DNA of 45,840 nt from Gammaproteobacteria bacterium UBA6724 (GTDB lineage: Bacteria > Pseudomonadota > Gammaproteobacteria > Pseudomonadales > Azotimanducaceae): the NCBI GenBank assembly GCA_002454165.1, contig DKIG01000027.1, positions 1 through 45,840 on the forward strand, read 5' to 3'. The notes below the pieces were generated by a model. The model ran no database searches, was not told the origin of the DNA, and worked only from the letters and a program-made list of their open reading frames with translations. The position numbers and the translations under genes were made by a program. Shown here in pieces: positions 16,899 to 26,190 of the stretch (position 1 is its first letter; each line of letters begins with the position of its first letter).

Positions 16899-18347
16899 AT
16901 GCACTTCCGGATTGCTGTCAGGATACTGGGCAGTCTGCTGATGATGTTCAGTGTCACCCTCCTGCTACCGATCATCTTTTCGTATATTTACGATGACGGT
17001 GCCGAAGATGTCTTTATCCGTGCCTTCTTCATTACCTTTGTCACCGGTTTTGTACTCTGGCTTATCTTTCATCGCGCCCAAGCAGAGATGCGCATCAAGG
17101 ACGGGTTTCTCGTTACTGTGCTTTTCTACTTGACGCTCGGTACTTTTGGCGCCATTCCCTTCTACGCTGAGGGAGGCATAGCACTATCCATCCCGGATTC
17201 AATTTTTGAATCCTTCTCTGGCTTGACCACGACCGGCGCCACGGTGCTGGTCGGCATAGATGATCTGCCCAAATCTATCCTCTACTATCGGCAACAACTG
17301 CAATGGCTGGGTGGCATGGGTATTATCGTGCTCGCCGTTGCCATTCTGCCGATGCTGGGTATTGGTGGTATGCAGCTGTTTCGTGCTGAAACGCCGGGTC
17401 CCATGAAAGACAGCAAACTGACCCCGCGAATAAAACACACTGCTCTGGCACTCTGGTCCATCTATGTGGGTTTGACGATAGCCTGTGCCATCGCCTATTG
17501 GCTTGCTGGCATGAGTTGGTTTGATGCCCTATGTCACAGCTTCTCCACCATCGCCACCGGTGGTTTCTCCACCCACGATGCCAGCATTGGATATTTTAAT
17601 TCGCCGAGTATTGAGATTATAGCCATCATTTTCATGGTTCTTTCTGGCATGAACTATGGTCTGCACTTTTTTGCCATCAAGGCGCGGTCGGCAAGACATT
17701 ACTTCCGGGATGACGAGGCGAGAACCTTTCTGTTGTATCTGTTATCCGTCACGGCAATCGTGGCAGGGGTTCTCTGGTGGGAGGAATTCTATGGACCCGG
17801 CGATGCCATCCGACTCGCCATGTTTGAAGTTGTATCAATTTTTACCACTACCGGCTTCGCCACCGTAGACTTTACCGCCTGGCCGAATATGCTCCCGTTT
17901 CTCTTGTTCTTTGGTGCCTTTGCGGGTGCCTGCGCTGGCTCAACCAGCGGCGGTATGAAAATTATCCGGGTCATGCTGATCTACAAGCAGGCGATGCGAG
18001 AAATATATCGCCTTATTCATCCGAAAGCTGTCTTTCCCGTCAAGGTTAATCGCCGCCAGATGCCTGACCGGGTGATAGACGCCGTCTGGGGCTTCTTTGC
18101 AATCTATACGATCGTCATTGTGGTCATGCAAATTGCGTTGCTCGCCACGGGGATGGATTTTATAACCGCCTTCTCCGCCGTGGGCGCCACCATCAACAAC
18201 TTGGGACCCGGCATGGGCGAGGTGACTTACAATTTTCAAGACATCACAGGCACCGCAAAACTGTTGCTCTGCCTCAGCATGATACTGGGTCGCCTGGAAA
18301 TATTTCCACTGCTGGTGTTGTTTAGCGCGATGTTCTGGAGGAAGTAA
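16899..18347 (+). CDS. trkH: Trk potassium uptake system membrane subunit TrkH
   Basis: Integral membrane K+ translocating subunit working with TrkA. The 482 residues contain many membrane spans and the four pore loops of the superfamily, each with its filter glycine: SGLTTTGATVL, FSTIATGGFSTHD, VSIFTTTGFATVDF and SAVGATINNLGPGMG. Length equals E. coli TrkH (483). It follows trkA by 18 bases. The gene ends 23 bases before the convergent acyltransferase gene, with no convincing terminator hairpin seen. Confidence 0.97.
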   Translation: MHFRIAVRILGSLLMMFSVTLLLPIIFSYIYDDGAEDVFIRAFFITFVTGFVLWLIFHRAQAEMRIKDGFLVTVLFYLTLGTFGAIPFYAEGGIALSIPDSIFESFSGLTTTGATVLVGIDDLPKSILYYRQQLQWLGGMGIIVLAVAILPMLGIGGMQLFRAETPGPMKDSKLTPRIKHTALALWSIYVGLTIACAIAYWLAGMSWFDALCHSFSTIATGGFSTHDASIGYFNSPSIEIIAIIFMVLSGMNYGLHFFAIKARSARHYFRDDEARTFLLYLLSVTAIVAGVLWWEEFYGPGDAIRLAMFEVVSIFTTTGFATVDFTAWPNMLPFLLFFGAFAGACAGSTSGGMKIIRVMLIYKQAMREIYRLIHPKAVFPVKVNRRQMPDRVIDAVWGFFAIYTIVIVVMQIALLATGMDFITAFSAVGATINNLGPGMGEVTYNFQDITGTAKLLLCLSMILGRLEIFPLLVLFSAMFWRK

Positions 18348-18370
18348 AAATCTTTTTGCCCAGACAATTT

Positions 18371-19291
18371 TTAGGTGTGAACCTGTGGCGGCTTGTGAAA
18401 CTTATAAAGCTTTGTTGCTCCCGGCGGGCGTTTGCGGAAACGTTTGTACTCCCACTGATACTGAGACAAGTCCAGTGTCGCCAGGCTTTCTATCAGCGTG
18501 TTGACCGTCGCCATGGCTCTGCTGAGATCCGCTGAATAGACATCAGGGTCCGGTTCCATAAAGACAAGTTTGAATTGTCCACTTGGCAAGCGTAGCACCG
18601 CCGCACCAATCAGTTTGGCACCTGTCTTGCTGAGCAGGCGGACGGACAGTTCATCAGTCAGCGCCTGATGACCAAAGAAGGGAACAAAGCGACCCGAGGC
18701 GGGTGTCTGGTCCGGCAGGACTACAATCGTGTCACCCTGCTTCAGGGTTCGGTATAACCGCGTTATGCCGCTTCTGTCCGCTGGCACCATCTCATTACCA
18801 TGGCGACTTCTGATGTCCGCTATCAACTTTTGCAGGCTGGCTTGCTTTGGCGGCTGATAGACTGCTGTCATGCGACCATGGCGACGAAAGTAAACATTAA
18901 ACAATTCCCAGTTACCGATATGGGGTAGCAGTATCAACAAGCCAGACGACCCTGCCATAGCCTGCTTCAGGAGCATTTCATTCTCCACCGAGGCTATCCA
19001 ACCATTGATACGCTCGGTGCTACCTAGCCATACGGCGGGCGTCTCCATCATGGTCTTGCCAGTCTCAACAAGGCTTGCCCTGACGAGTCGCCGAGTCTCC
19101 GCTGCACTCAATGCCGGCAAGCACAAGTGCAGATTAACCTCTGTTACCTTCGCCGCTCTGGTGGCAATAAAGGCGTGTAAGCGTCCGACCCCAGCGCCCA
19201 GCCATTGGAGCAGTCGGCGTGGCAGTAGTGATAGCAAGAAAAGCAAAGTGTGAATCAGTGGTCTTGTCAATATCTTTGTCATCCGGAACAT
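18371..19291 (-). CDS. LpxL/HtrB-family lysophospholipid/lipid A acyltransferase
   Basis: Inner-membrane acyltransferase of the lauroyl/myristoyl transferase family that adds secondary acyl chains to lipid A. Evidence is an N-terminal hydrophobic helix, the HX4E catalytic motif in LLPHIGNWELF, and the family blocks MTAVYQPPK and VVLPDQTPASGRFVPFFGHQ. The start at 19291 gives a TGATG junction with the tag stop, so translation is probably coupled; the open frame extends upstream to 19324 but that would overlap tag. About 306 residues, typical. Which acyl chain or acceptor is used cannot be told. It is convergent with trkH. Confidence 0.88.
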   Translation of the reverse strand: MFRMTKILTRPLIHTLLFLLSLLPRRLLQWLGAGVGRLHAFIATRAAKVTEVNLHLCLPALSAAETRRLVRASLVETGKTMMETPAVWLGSTERINGWIASVENEMLLKQAMAGSSGLLILLPHIGNWELFNVYFRRHGRMTAVYQPPKQASLQKLIADIRSRHGNEMVPADRSGITRLYRTLKQGDTIVVLPDQTPASGRFVPFFGHQALTDELSVRLLSKTGAKLIGAAVLRLPSGQFKLVFMEPDPDVYSADLSRAMATVNTLIESLATLDLSQYQWEYKRFRKRPPGATKLYKFHKPPQVHT

Positions 19292-19920
19292 CAATCCCGT
19301 TGCGAAGCACCAAGCCGCCGACACTCCTCATGACGGAAGCAATTCACAAGATGATCATTCACCATACCGACGGCTTGCATATAGGCATAACAAATAGTTG
19401 AACCTACGAAATTGAACCCGGATTTTTTTAAGGTTTTGGACATGACCTCAGAGGTTTTATTAGATGCTGGTATCTGTTTGAGGGAGCGATATCTATGCTG
19501 GACCGGCTGATGATCGACAAACTGCCAGATGAAATTAGCAAAGCTCCCGTGGATGTCTTTTATGTTGAGGCAGGCTTGTGCGTTGTTAATGGCGCTGTCA
19601 ATTTTTAGTCGGTTTCTGATGATCCCCGGATTCGCCAGGAGTTGCGCCTTCTTCTTCGCGGTGTAACGCGCGATTTTTTCGACATTAAAGCCGTCCATGG
19701 CAGCGCGATAATTTTCTCGTTTGCGGAGCAGGGTAATCCAACTCAAACCCGCCTGAGCACCTTCAAGAATGAGGAATTCAAACAACGCGTCATCATTGTA
19801 GTTGGGTCTGCCCCACTCCAGGTCGTGATAGCTTTCATACAGCGCGTCTCCCAGACACCAGGGGCATTTCTTCGCTGGTTTAGAAGCGTCTTTTTTGGTG
19901 TCCTTGGTCAATGCTGTCAC
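19291..19920 (-). CDS. tag: DNA-3-methyladenine glycosylase I
   Basis: Excises 3-methyladenine from alkylated DNA in base excision repair. The 209 residues match Tag along the whole length: CPWCLGDALYESYHDLEWG with the Zn-binding Cys and His, FLILEGAQAGLSWITLLRKRENYR with the recognition Glu, PGIIRNRLKI, and KKSGFNFVGSTICYAYMQAVGMVNDH. The zinc site closes with the C-terminal CFRHEEC. It has about 20 extra Lys-rich residues at the N-terminus compared with E. coli (187). It lies 21 bases after the dehydrogenase gene and may be co-transcribed with it. Confidence 0.96.
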   Translation of the reverse strand: MTALTKDTKKDASKPAKKCPWCLGDALYESYHDLEWGRPNYNDDALFEFLILEGAQAGLSWITLLRKRENYRAAMDGFNVEKIARYTAKKKAQLLANPGIIRNRLKIDSAINNAQACLNIKDIHGSFANFIWQFVDHQPVQHRYRSLKQIPASNKTSEVMSKTLKKSGFNFVGSTICYAYMQAVGMVNDHLVNCFRHEECRRLGASQRD

Positions 19921-19941
19921 AGTCGGTCATGCCTGGCGTCT

Positions 19942-22461
19942 TCAGGACCGCAGCACCATGTTCTCCGGGTCGTAGGGGGATTCTTCAATGACCGTCGCAG
20001 TCCGCCTGACGCCGAGAATTTCAATTTCAAGGTTGACGCCCGGCTGAGCATGTTCCGGTCGTACCATGCCCAGGGCGAGAGACTTGCCAGTGCGGAATCC
20101 ATATCCCCCGGAGGTTACCCTGCCAACCAGTTCATCACCCAGGAGCAGGGCTTCCGAGCCGCGCGCATCGGCATCAGTCACATCATGAATTTCCAGGGTG
20201 ACGAATTGATTATTGAAGCCCTCCGCCTGCCACCTGAGCAGTGACTCCCGCCCAATAAAGTCATTTTTTTCCAATTTGATGAAACGCGTCAGTCCAGACT
20301 CCAGCGCAGCATATTCTATGGACAACTCGCGTGGAATCAGGCGGTAGGATTTCTCAAGTCGCATGGAGTCCATTGCCCTGATGCCAAAGGGTTTGATGTT
20401 GAATTCCTCTCCAGCGTGCAACAAGGCATCAAAAATGTAGTTCTGCATTTCAATTGGATGATGCAGTTCCCAACCCAGTTCCCCAAGAAAGTTGACCCTC
20501 ATGGCGTCTGCCTGGGCATAACCCAGGTTAATCGGTTTGCCGGTCAACCATTTGAAACTGCTATTGGACATATCGGTATCCGTCAACTTCTGCAACAGCT
20601 CTCGTGACCTGGGACCAGCGACTACCAACACGCCCAACTGGGTCGTGATCCTTTGTAGCGTCACGCTGCCATCATCAGGCGCAAGCCTCCTCAGATAAGT
20701 GGACAGATAATCAAAATCATGATTTTCAAAAGCCCCTGCGGAAACCAGATAGTAGTCCTCTTCAGCCTTCTTGTAGATGGTGAACTCTGAGCGCACACCG
20801 CCATTGCCGGACAGCAGATGACACAGCGCAATACGTCCCGTCGTCTTGGGGATATTGTTTGCTACCAGACGGTTTAGCCATTCAGCCGACCCTCTGCCGG
20901 TGACTGAAAATTTTGCAAAAGCCGACATATCAAGGATGCCGACCTGCTCCATGACATGCCGACACTCCTGACCCACAAAATCAAAATAGTTGGAGCGGCG
21001 GAAGGAATTTTTTTCAAGAATTGGTCCCCCGTCCTGTGGTGCAGAGTAGTTTTCGTTCAGCAAGGTGTCAGCTTGATCCAGGTCTTCCGGGGACAAGGCA
21101 TAGTCAGCCGGGGCGAACCAGTTGGGTCTTTCCCAGCCATAAACCTGGCCAAACACGGCACCCAGTTGTTTCATGCGGTCGTAGCAGGGAGCGCACTTCA
21201 GGGGCCTGGCGGCGGTGCGTTCTTCATCAGGATAATGGATGGTGAAGACCTTGGCATAGGCTTCCTCGTTTTTTTCCTTGAGATAGCCGCGACCTGCGTA
21301 GGGACCAAAGCGTCTTGGGTCAACACCCATCATGTCTATCGTTGGCTCGCCATCTACCAGCCACTCCGCCAGTTGCCAGCCAGCACCGCCGGCCGCCGTG
21401 ATACCAAAACTGTGCCCCTCATTGAGCCAGAAATTTGTCAGGCCAGGCGCGGGACCAATAATCGGGCTACCGTCCGGGGTGTAGGGAATCGCCCCGTTGT
21501 AGATGGTCTTTATGCCAACTTCACCGAAGGCGGGGACTCTATGTATGCAGGCTTCTACATGCGGCATCAGGCGATCAAGGTCGCCATTGAAGAGTTCATA
21601 TTCTGAGGCCTCATTGGGTCCATCAATATAACAGCAGGGCGCGCCCTTCTCGTAGGGTCCCAGGATCAAGCCACCGCCTTCCTCCCGCACATAATAGGAA
21701 GCATCAGATTCCCTCAACACACCTTGCTCAGGTAACCCTTGCTCCTTCCTTGCCAGTATCTCTGGATGCGGCTCGGTCACTATGTACTGATGCTCTACCG
21801 GAATGACCGGGACATCTAAACCCACCATGGCACCTGTCCGGCGGGCAAAATTCCCCGTGCAGGACACAAGATGCTGGCAGTGAACCCTGCCCTTGTCCGT
21901 CTTGACCACCCAACCCTTGCGGTCTCGCTCTATGCCGATTACCCCCGTGTTGCGGTAAATCTTCGCCCCGCGGCTACGGGCGCCCTGGGCGAGGGCTTGA
22001 GTCAGGTCTGCTGGCTGGATGTAACCATCATCAGGGTGTTGTATCGCCCCGACCAGCCCGTCAATGTTGCACAGGGGCCAGATCTCCTTGACCTCACCCG
22101 GGGTGAGAAATTTGATCCTTACACCGACAGTGCGGGCAACCCCGGCGTAGTACCGATATTCATCCATCCGGTGTTCACAGTTTGCCAGGCGAATGTTTGA
22201 TACCACCTTGAAGCCCAAGTCTCTGCCCGTTTCTTGCGCCAGTTGGTGGTAGAAGTCAACGGAGTATTGATGCAGTTTGCCGACTGAGTAACTCATGTTG
22301 AACAGAGGTAGCAGTCCAGCGGCGTGCCAGGTTGAGCCTGAGGTCAGTTCCCTTCTCTCCATCAGCACGACATCGTCCCAGCCCTTCTTGGCGAGGTGAT
22401 ACAGGGTGCTGACGCCGACAACGCCGCCACCAATGACTACCACTTGTGTTGTTTCTTTCAT
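19942..22461 (-). CDS. Dimethylglycine/sarcosine dehydrogenase, FAD and THF dependent
   Basis: A two-domain flavoenzyme that oxidatively removes an N-methyl group from dimethylglycine or sarcosine and passes it to tetrahydrofolate. The N-terminal DAO-type FAD domain has VVVIGGGVVGVSTLYHLAKK and STWHAAGL; His46 corresponds to the residue that carries covalent FAD in mammalian DMGDH. A GcvT-like folate domain fills roughly residues 470-830 (HVMEQVGILDMSAFAKF; GELGWELHHP; ALESGLTRFIKLEKNDFIG). The start at 22461 (MKETTQ) was chosen over an upstream ATG at 22557 because the fold begins there. It is divergent from fhs. Choosing between the two substrates needs experiment. Confidence 0.88.
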   Translation of the reverse strand: MKETTQVVVIGGGVVGVSTLYHLAKKGWDDVVLMERRELTSGSTWHAAGLLPLFNMSYSVGKLHQYSVDFYHQLAQETGRDLGFKVVSNIRLANCEHRMDEYRYYAGVARTVGVRIKFLTPGEVKEIWPLCNIDGLVGAIQHPDDGYIQPADLTQALAQGARSRGAKIYRNTGVIGIERDRKGWVVKTDKGRVHCQHLVSCTGNFARRTGAMVGLDVPVIPVEHQYIVTEPHPEILARKEQGLPEQGVLRESDASYYVREEGGGLILGPYEKGAPCCYIDGPNEASEYELFNGDLDRLMPHVEACIHRVPAFGEVGIKTIYNGAIPYTPDGSPIIGPAPGLTNFWLNEGHSFGITAAGGAGWQLAEWLVDGEPTIDMMGVDPRRFGPYAGRGYLKEKNEEAYAKVFTIHYPDEERTAARPLKCAPCYDRMKQLGAVFGQVYGWERPNWFAPADYALSPEDLDQADTLLNENYSAPQDGGPILEKNSFRRSNYFDFVGQECRHVMEQVGILDMSAFAKFSVTGRGSAEWLNRLVANNIPKTTGRIALCHLLSGNGGVRSEFTIYKKAEEDYYLVSAGAFENHDFDYLSTYLRRLAPDDGSVTLQRITTQLGVLVVAGPRSRELLQKLTDTDMSNSSFKWLTGKPINLGYAQADAMRVNFLGELGWELHHPIEMQNYIFDALLHAGEEFNIKPFGIRAMDSMRLEKSYRLIPRELSIEYAALESGLTRFIKLEKNDFIGRESLLRWQAEGFNNQFVTLEIHDVTDADARGSEALLLGDELVGRVTSGGYGFRTGKSLALGMVRPEHAQPGVNLEIEILGVRRTATVIEESPYDPENMVLRS

Positions 22462-22569
22462 CTTTTCCGTACCCCGATCAACTGCGCCAGCCGCTTGATA
22501 CTTTCCTCTGCCCCGGATGAGCAGAAAGTGTAGCCCTGCCAGAACCCACCAATACACATGAATGCGACA

Positions 22570-22587
22570 CGCGACTATCAGGTCGCG
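22570..22587. promoter_or_regulatory. Inverted repeat between dehydrogenase and fhs genes
   Basis: CGCGAC, six-base loop, GTCGCG, in the 204-base divergent intergenic region. A TACAAT at 22624-22629 lies downstream in the fhs direction. The position suits an operator shared by two C1-metabolism genes, but no regulator is encoded here. Confidence 0.3.
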
Positions 22588-22665
22588 CCACTATTAACCC
22601 GCTCGTTTCTGTTTTTGATTCTATACAATGTACGCTGTTTATTAACACGAACAAGTTGACTAGCC

Positions 22666-24360
22666 ATGAATGACACTGCGCGCCTAGAGCATCCGAGCGA
22701 TATTCAGATAGCGCAACAGGCCGAGATCAAACCCATAGGCGAGATTGCAGACAAGTTGGATATCCCATCAACTGCTGTCAGTGCCTATGGAAAAACGAAA
22801 GCGAAGATTGACCTGGATTACCTACATAGCCTGTCTGGGCGGAAGGACGGCAAACTCATCCTGGTCACTGCTATCACGCCGACCCCGGCGGGAGAAGGGA
22901 AGACTACCACTTCTGTCGGACTTGCCGATGGCTTAAACCGCATCGGGGCAAAGACCATGGTGTGTTTGCGAGAGCCCAGCCTTGGGCCCTGTTTCGGCAT
23001 GAAGGGCGGCGCGGCGGGTGGTGGCTATGCCCAGGTTATTCCGATGGAAGACATCAATCTGCATTTCACTGGAGACTTCCATGCCATAGGCGCGGCGAAT
23101 AATCTGCTGGCGGCATTGATTGATAACCACATTCACTGGGGTAACGACAAACAAATAGATGTCCGGCGAGTTACCTGGAAGCGGGTACTGGACATGAATG
23201 ACAGATCGCTGCGGGACATTACCTGTGCTTTGGGTGGCCCCGGGAACGGCTTCCCCAGGCAGGATGGGTTTGATATTACTGTTGCCTCGGAAGTGATGGC
23301 AATTTTTTGTCTGACCACCGGCATTGAGGACTTGAAAGCGCGCCTCAGGAAAATCGTGGTAGGTTATACACCACATCTGGAGCCAGTCAGGTCCGCGGAC
23401 ATCAATGGCGCGGGGGCAATGGCTGCCCTGCTAAAGGACGCCATCGCCCCGAATCTTGTGCAGACGCTTGAACACAATCCCGCATTTATCCACGGTGGAC
23501 CCTTTGCCAATATCGCCCATGGTTGCAACTCGGTGATTGCCACCAAAGCAGCCTTGAAACTGTGTGATTATGTAGTGACCGAAGCTGGATTTGGGGCTGA
23601 CCTGGGGGCGGAAAAATTCTTCAACATCAAATGCCGTTCTGCCGGTTTACAACCAGAGGTGGCGGTGCTAGTCGCCTCGGTGCGGGCGTTAAAAATGCAG
23701 GGTAATGCCGATAAAGACAAACTCGCCACCGAGGATCTTGATGCCCTGCGGAAGGGTGCGATCAATCTCCACCGACATATTGAGAATGTCAGATCCTTCG
23801 GGGTACCGGTCATAGTTGCTATCAATCCTTTCCCCACTGATACTGAGGCAGAAATCTCCTTAATCAAAGAAATCTGTCAGGAAAGCGACGTGACCGCGGT
23901 GGAGTCCACTCACTGGAAAGACGGCGGCCTGGGTGCTGAAACCCTGGCGAGGGAAGTCCTTGATGTCATCAACAAGGGGCAGGCGAATTTTACCACCCTC
24001 TATCCAGATGAGATGCCGCTATGGGACAAGATTCACACCATTGCGACCCGGATCTATGGTGCCAGTGACATCATCGCCGACAAGAAGATCACCAGAGAAA
24101 TTCGACGGCTACAGGACACGGGTTACGGGCACTTCCCGGTCTGCATTGCCAAGACGCAATACAGTTTTTCCATCAACCCGAATTTGACAGGAGCACCGAC
24201 GGATCATCTGCTGCCTGTGCGGGAGGTTCGGCTTGCCGCCGGTGCCGGTTTTGTCGTCGTTGTCTGTGGCGACATTATGACCATGCCAGGATTGCCGAGG
24301 CAGCCTGCCGCGAACAGCATTGATATCAATGACCGGGGGGAAATATCAGGGCTTTTTTAA
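22666..24360 (+). CDS. fhs: Formate-tetrahydrofolate ligase
   Basis: ATP-dependent (reversible) formation of 10-formyl-THF from formate and THF. The 564 residues contain the nucleotide-binding motif TPTPAGEGKTTTSVGLADGL, then REPSLGPCFGMKGGAAGGGYAQ across the folate site, GDFHAIGAANNLLAA and HGGPFANIAHGCNS, ending with MTMPGLPRQPAANSIDIN. Length is standard (about 557). It stands opposite a dimethylglycine-type dehydrogenase. Together they connect methylamine-derived C1 units to formate, either for purine and formyl-Met synthesis or, in reverse, for ATP. Direction is inference. Confidence 0.97.
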   Translation: MNDTARLEHPSDIQIAQQAEIKPIGEIADKLDIPSTAVSAYGKTKAKIDLDYLHSLSGRKDGKLILVTAITPTPAGEGKTTTSVGLADGLNRIGAKTMVCLREPSLGPCFGMKGGAAGGGYAQVIPMEDINLHFTGDFHAIGAANNLLAALIDNHIHWGNDKQIDVRRVTWKRVLDMNDRSLRDITCALGGPGNGFPRQDGFDITVASEVMAIFCLTTGIEDLKARLRKIVVGYTPHLEPVRSADINGAGAMAALLKDAIAPNLVQTLEHNPAFIHGGPFANIAHGCNSVIATKAALKLCDYVVTEAGFGADLGAEKFFNIKCRSAGLQPEVAVLVASVRALKMQGNADKDKLATEDLDALRKGAINLHRHIENVRSFGVPVIVAINPFPTDTEAEISLIKEICQESDVTAVESTHWKDGGLGAETLAREVLDVINKGQANFTTLYPDEMPLWDKIHTIATRIYGASDIIADKKITREIRRLQDTGYGHFPVCIAKTQYSFSINPNLTGAPTDHLLPVREVRLAAGAGFVVVVCGDIMTMPGLPRQPAANSIDINDRGEISGLF

Positions 24361-24466
24361 ACACGAATTACAGATGTCAAACTAGCCTGGAGACTACCAT
24401 TCACAAGGTTTTATCAGTAGAGTTGCCAGTTTATTGTTTCTGGATCCTTATTAATCAGAGGTCGTT

Positions 24467-26068
24467 TTGAGCCATTCCGACAGCGTGAAGTCGACCAGCA
24501 CTTTTTACCGTAGCCCCTATAAACTGGGTCAGGATAATATCCAACTCCTGGGGCTTGATGTTCACAATCCTGTTTTTCTCATCGCCGCCTTACTGACCCT
24601 GATATTCATTGTGCCAGCGCTTGCCTTCCCGATTGAGGCGGGTGATATTTTTCTGAAGATTCGAATCTGGACGACCACTCAGTTTGATTGGATGTTCATG
24701 ATTACTGCTAATACGCTGCTCGCCCTGTGCCTGTTACTGGTGGTGACCCCTATGGGCAGAGTGCGGATAGGTGGCGCCAATGCTCTACCAGAATATTCAT
24801 ACGCCAGTTGGTTTGCCATGATGTTTGCCGCCGGGATAGGCATTGGCTATATGTTCTATGGTGTGCTTGAACCGGTGACCCACGCCATGACTCCTCCCCT
24901 GGGGATTGAGGGTCCGTTGGCGGTCCATATCGGCATTGCCGCCAGCATATTTCACTGGGGTCTGCATCCTTGGGCTATCTATTCCATCGTTGGCTTGTCC
25001 CTGGCGATAGCCTCTTATAACCACGGCTTGCCACTGTCCATTCGCTCGGCTTTCTATCCGATCCTCGGCGAAAGGATTTGGGGCTGGACTGGCCATGTGA
25101 TTGATATTCTTGCTGTTTTTGCCACGCTCTTTGGTCTGGCGACTTCGCTTGGTCTGGGCGCGAAGCAAATTACCGCTGGCTTGAGCTATCTGTTTGACAT
25201 ACCCCCCAGCATTGGTGTTCAGATTCTGGTGGTGACGGTAATCACTGTTGTCGCGCTCATTTCTGTTCTGAGGGGTATGGACAGAGGGATCAAACGGCTC
25301 AGCGAAATCAACATGGTGATGGCATTCGTGCTACTCCTCTTCGTCCTGACCACGGGCTCAACTCTTGCCATCTTGTCTAGTTACGCCACCAACACTGTGG
25401 AATACCTGAGGTACTTCCCGGCGCTGAGTAATTGGATCAATCGGGAAGACACGGATTTCCTCCATGGCTGGTCAACCTTCTACTGGGCATGGGGCATCGC
25501 CTGGTCACCATTTGTAGGCATGTTCATCGCCCGTATATCACGCGGGAGAACGGTGCGGGAATTTATCGCCGTTGCGATTCTGGCACCCACCATCGTTGCG
25601 GTGATTTGGTTTAGCACCTTCGGTGGTGCGGCGCTGACACAGATTCTGGCAGAAGGTACTACAAGTGTCAGCCTTGCCGTCGCTAACAACGAGATAGGGC
25701 TGGCACTGTTCAAATATCTGGAAACCCTGCCGTTCAGCGATCTGACATCGGGCCTTGCCGTCCTACTGATTGTTATCTTTTTTGTATCTTCCATGGACTC
25801 GGGCTCTCTGGTGGTTGATGCCATCACCGCTGGCGGCAAAACAGATGCACCTATTATCCAGCGAGTTTTCTGGTGTATCTTTGAAGGGCTGATTGCATTG
25901 GCGTTACTGCTCGGCGGTGGTCTCGCCTCGTTACAAGCCGCATCGCTACTCACCGGATTTCCATTCGCCATAGTGTTGTTATTGATGTGTGTGTGTTTGT
26001 ACAAGGGACTGATGCAGGAGGTGGCGAAGGATAAACTGGAGGCAATACAAGCACCAGACAGCAGTTAA
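24467..26068 (+). CDS. BCCT-family betaine/choline/carnitine transporter
   Basis: Secondary transporter of quaternary ammonium compounds in the inner membrane. The 533 residues have about 12 membrane spans, the glycine-rich TM stretch FAAGIGIGYMFYGVLEP, and the signature FYWAWGIAWSPFVGMFIARI followed by SRGRTVREF. The start is a TTG at 24467 with AGAGG six bases upstream. It lies 106 bases after fhs and near the dimethylglycine dehydrogenase, so uptake of glycine betaine, dimethylglycine or a related methylated compound as a C1/nitrogen source is a reasonable inference. The C-terminus is short, without the long osmosensing tail of BetP. Confidence 0.92.
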   Translation: MSHSDSVKSTSTFYRSPYKLGQDNIQLLGLDVHNPVFLIAALLTLIFIVPALAFPIEAGDIFLKIRIWTTTQFDWMFMITANTLLALCLLLVVTPMGRVRIGGANALPEYSYASWFAMMFAAGIGIGYMFYGVLEPVTHAMTPPLGIEGPLAVHIGIAASIFHWGLHPWAIYSIVGLSLAIASYNHGLPLSIRSAFYPILGERIWGWTGHVIDILAVFATLFGLATSLGLGAKQITAGLSYLFDIPPSIGVQILVVTVITVVALISVLRGMDRGIKRLSEINMVMAFVLLLFVLTTGSTLAILSSYATNTVEYLRYFPALSNWINREDTDFLHGWSTFYWAWGIAWSPFVGMFIARISRGRTVREFIAVAILAPTIVAVIWFSTFGGAALTQILAEGTTSVSLAVANNEIGLALFKYLETLPFSDLTSGLAVLLIVIFFVSSMDSGSLVVDAITAGGKTDAPIIQRVFWCIFEGLIALALLLGGGLASLQAASLLTGFPFAIVLLLMCVCLYKGLMQEVAKDKLEAIQAPDSS

Positions 26069-26147
26069 ATAGCAGAAGACGCATAGATAGGTAGCCGTCA
26101 TCGTCACGCCCCCCTTGCCCCTATGTGCTCAGGCTTTCTCCTTAGGC

Positions 26148-26153
26148 TATAAT
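26148..26153 (+). promoter_or_regulatory. acnA promoter -10 box (TATAAT)
   Basis: A consensus TATAAT lies 38 bases before ATG 26191. It overlaps an in-frame upstream ATG at 26152, so a transcript starting about 26160 could not use that ATG. This supports the downstream start. No good -35 hexamer was found at 16-18 bases. Confidence 0.5.
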
Positions 26154-26190
26154 GAGTAGCATGTTGCACAAACCCAACGGGAATAAAATA

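Noticed and set aside
22462..22557. N-terminal extension of the dimethylglycine/sarcosine dehydrogenase
   Set aside because: The FAD-binding beta strand begins right after MKETTQ at 22461; the extra 32 residues do not belong to the family and would occupy the promoter region.
26152..26190. Upstream ATG for acnA
   Set aside because: It overlaps a consensus TATAAT box and lies before the likely transcription start; ATG 26191 matches the family N-terminus.
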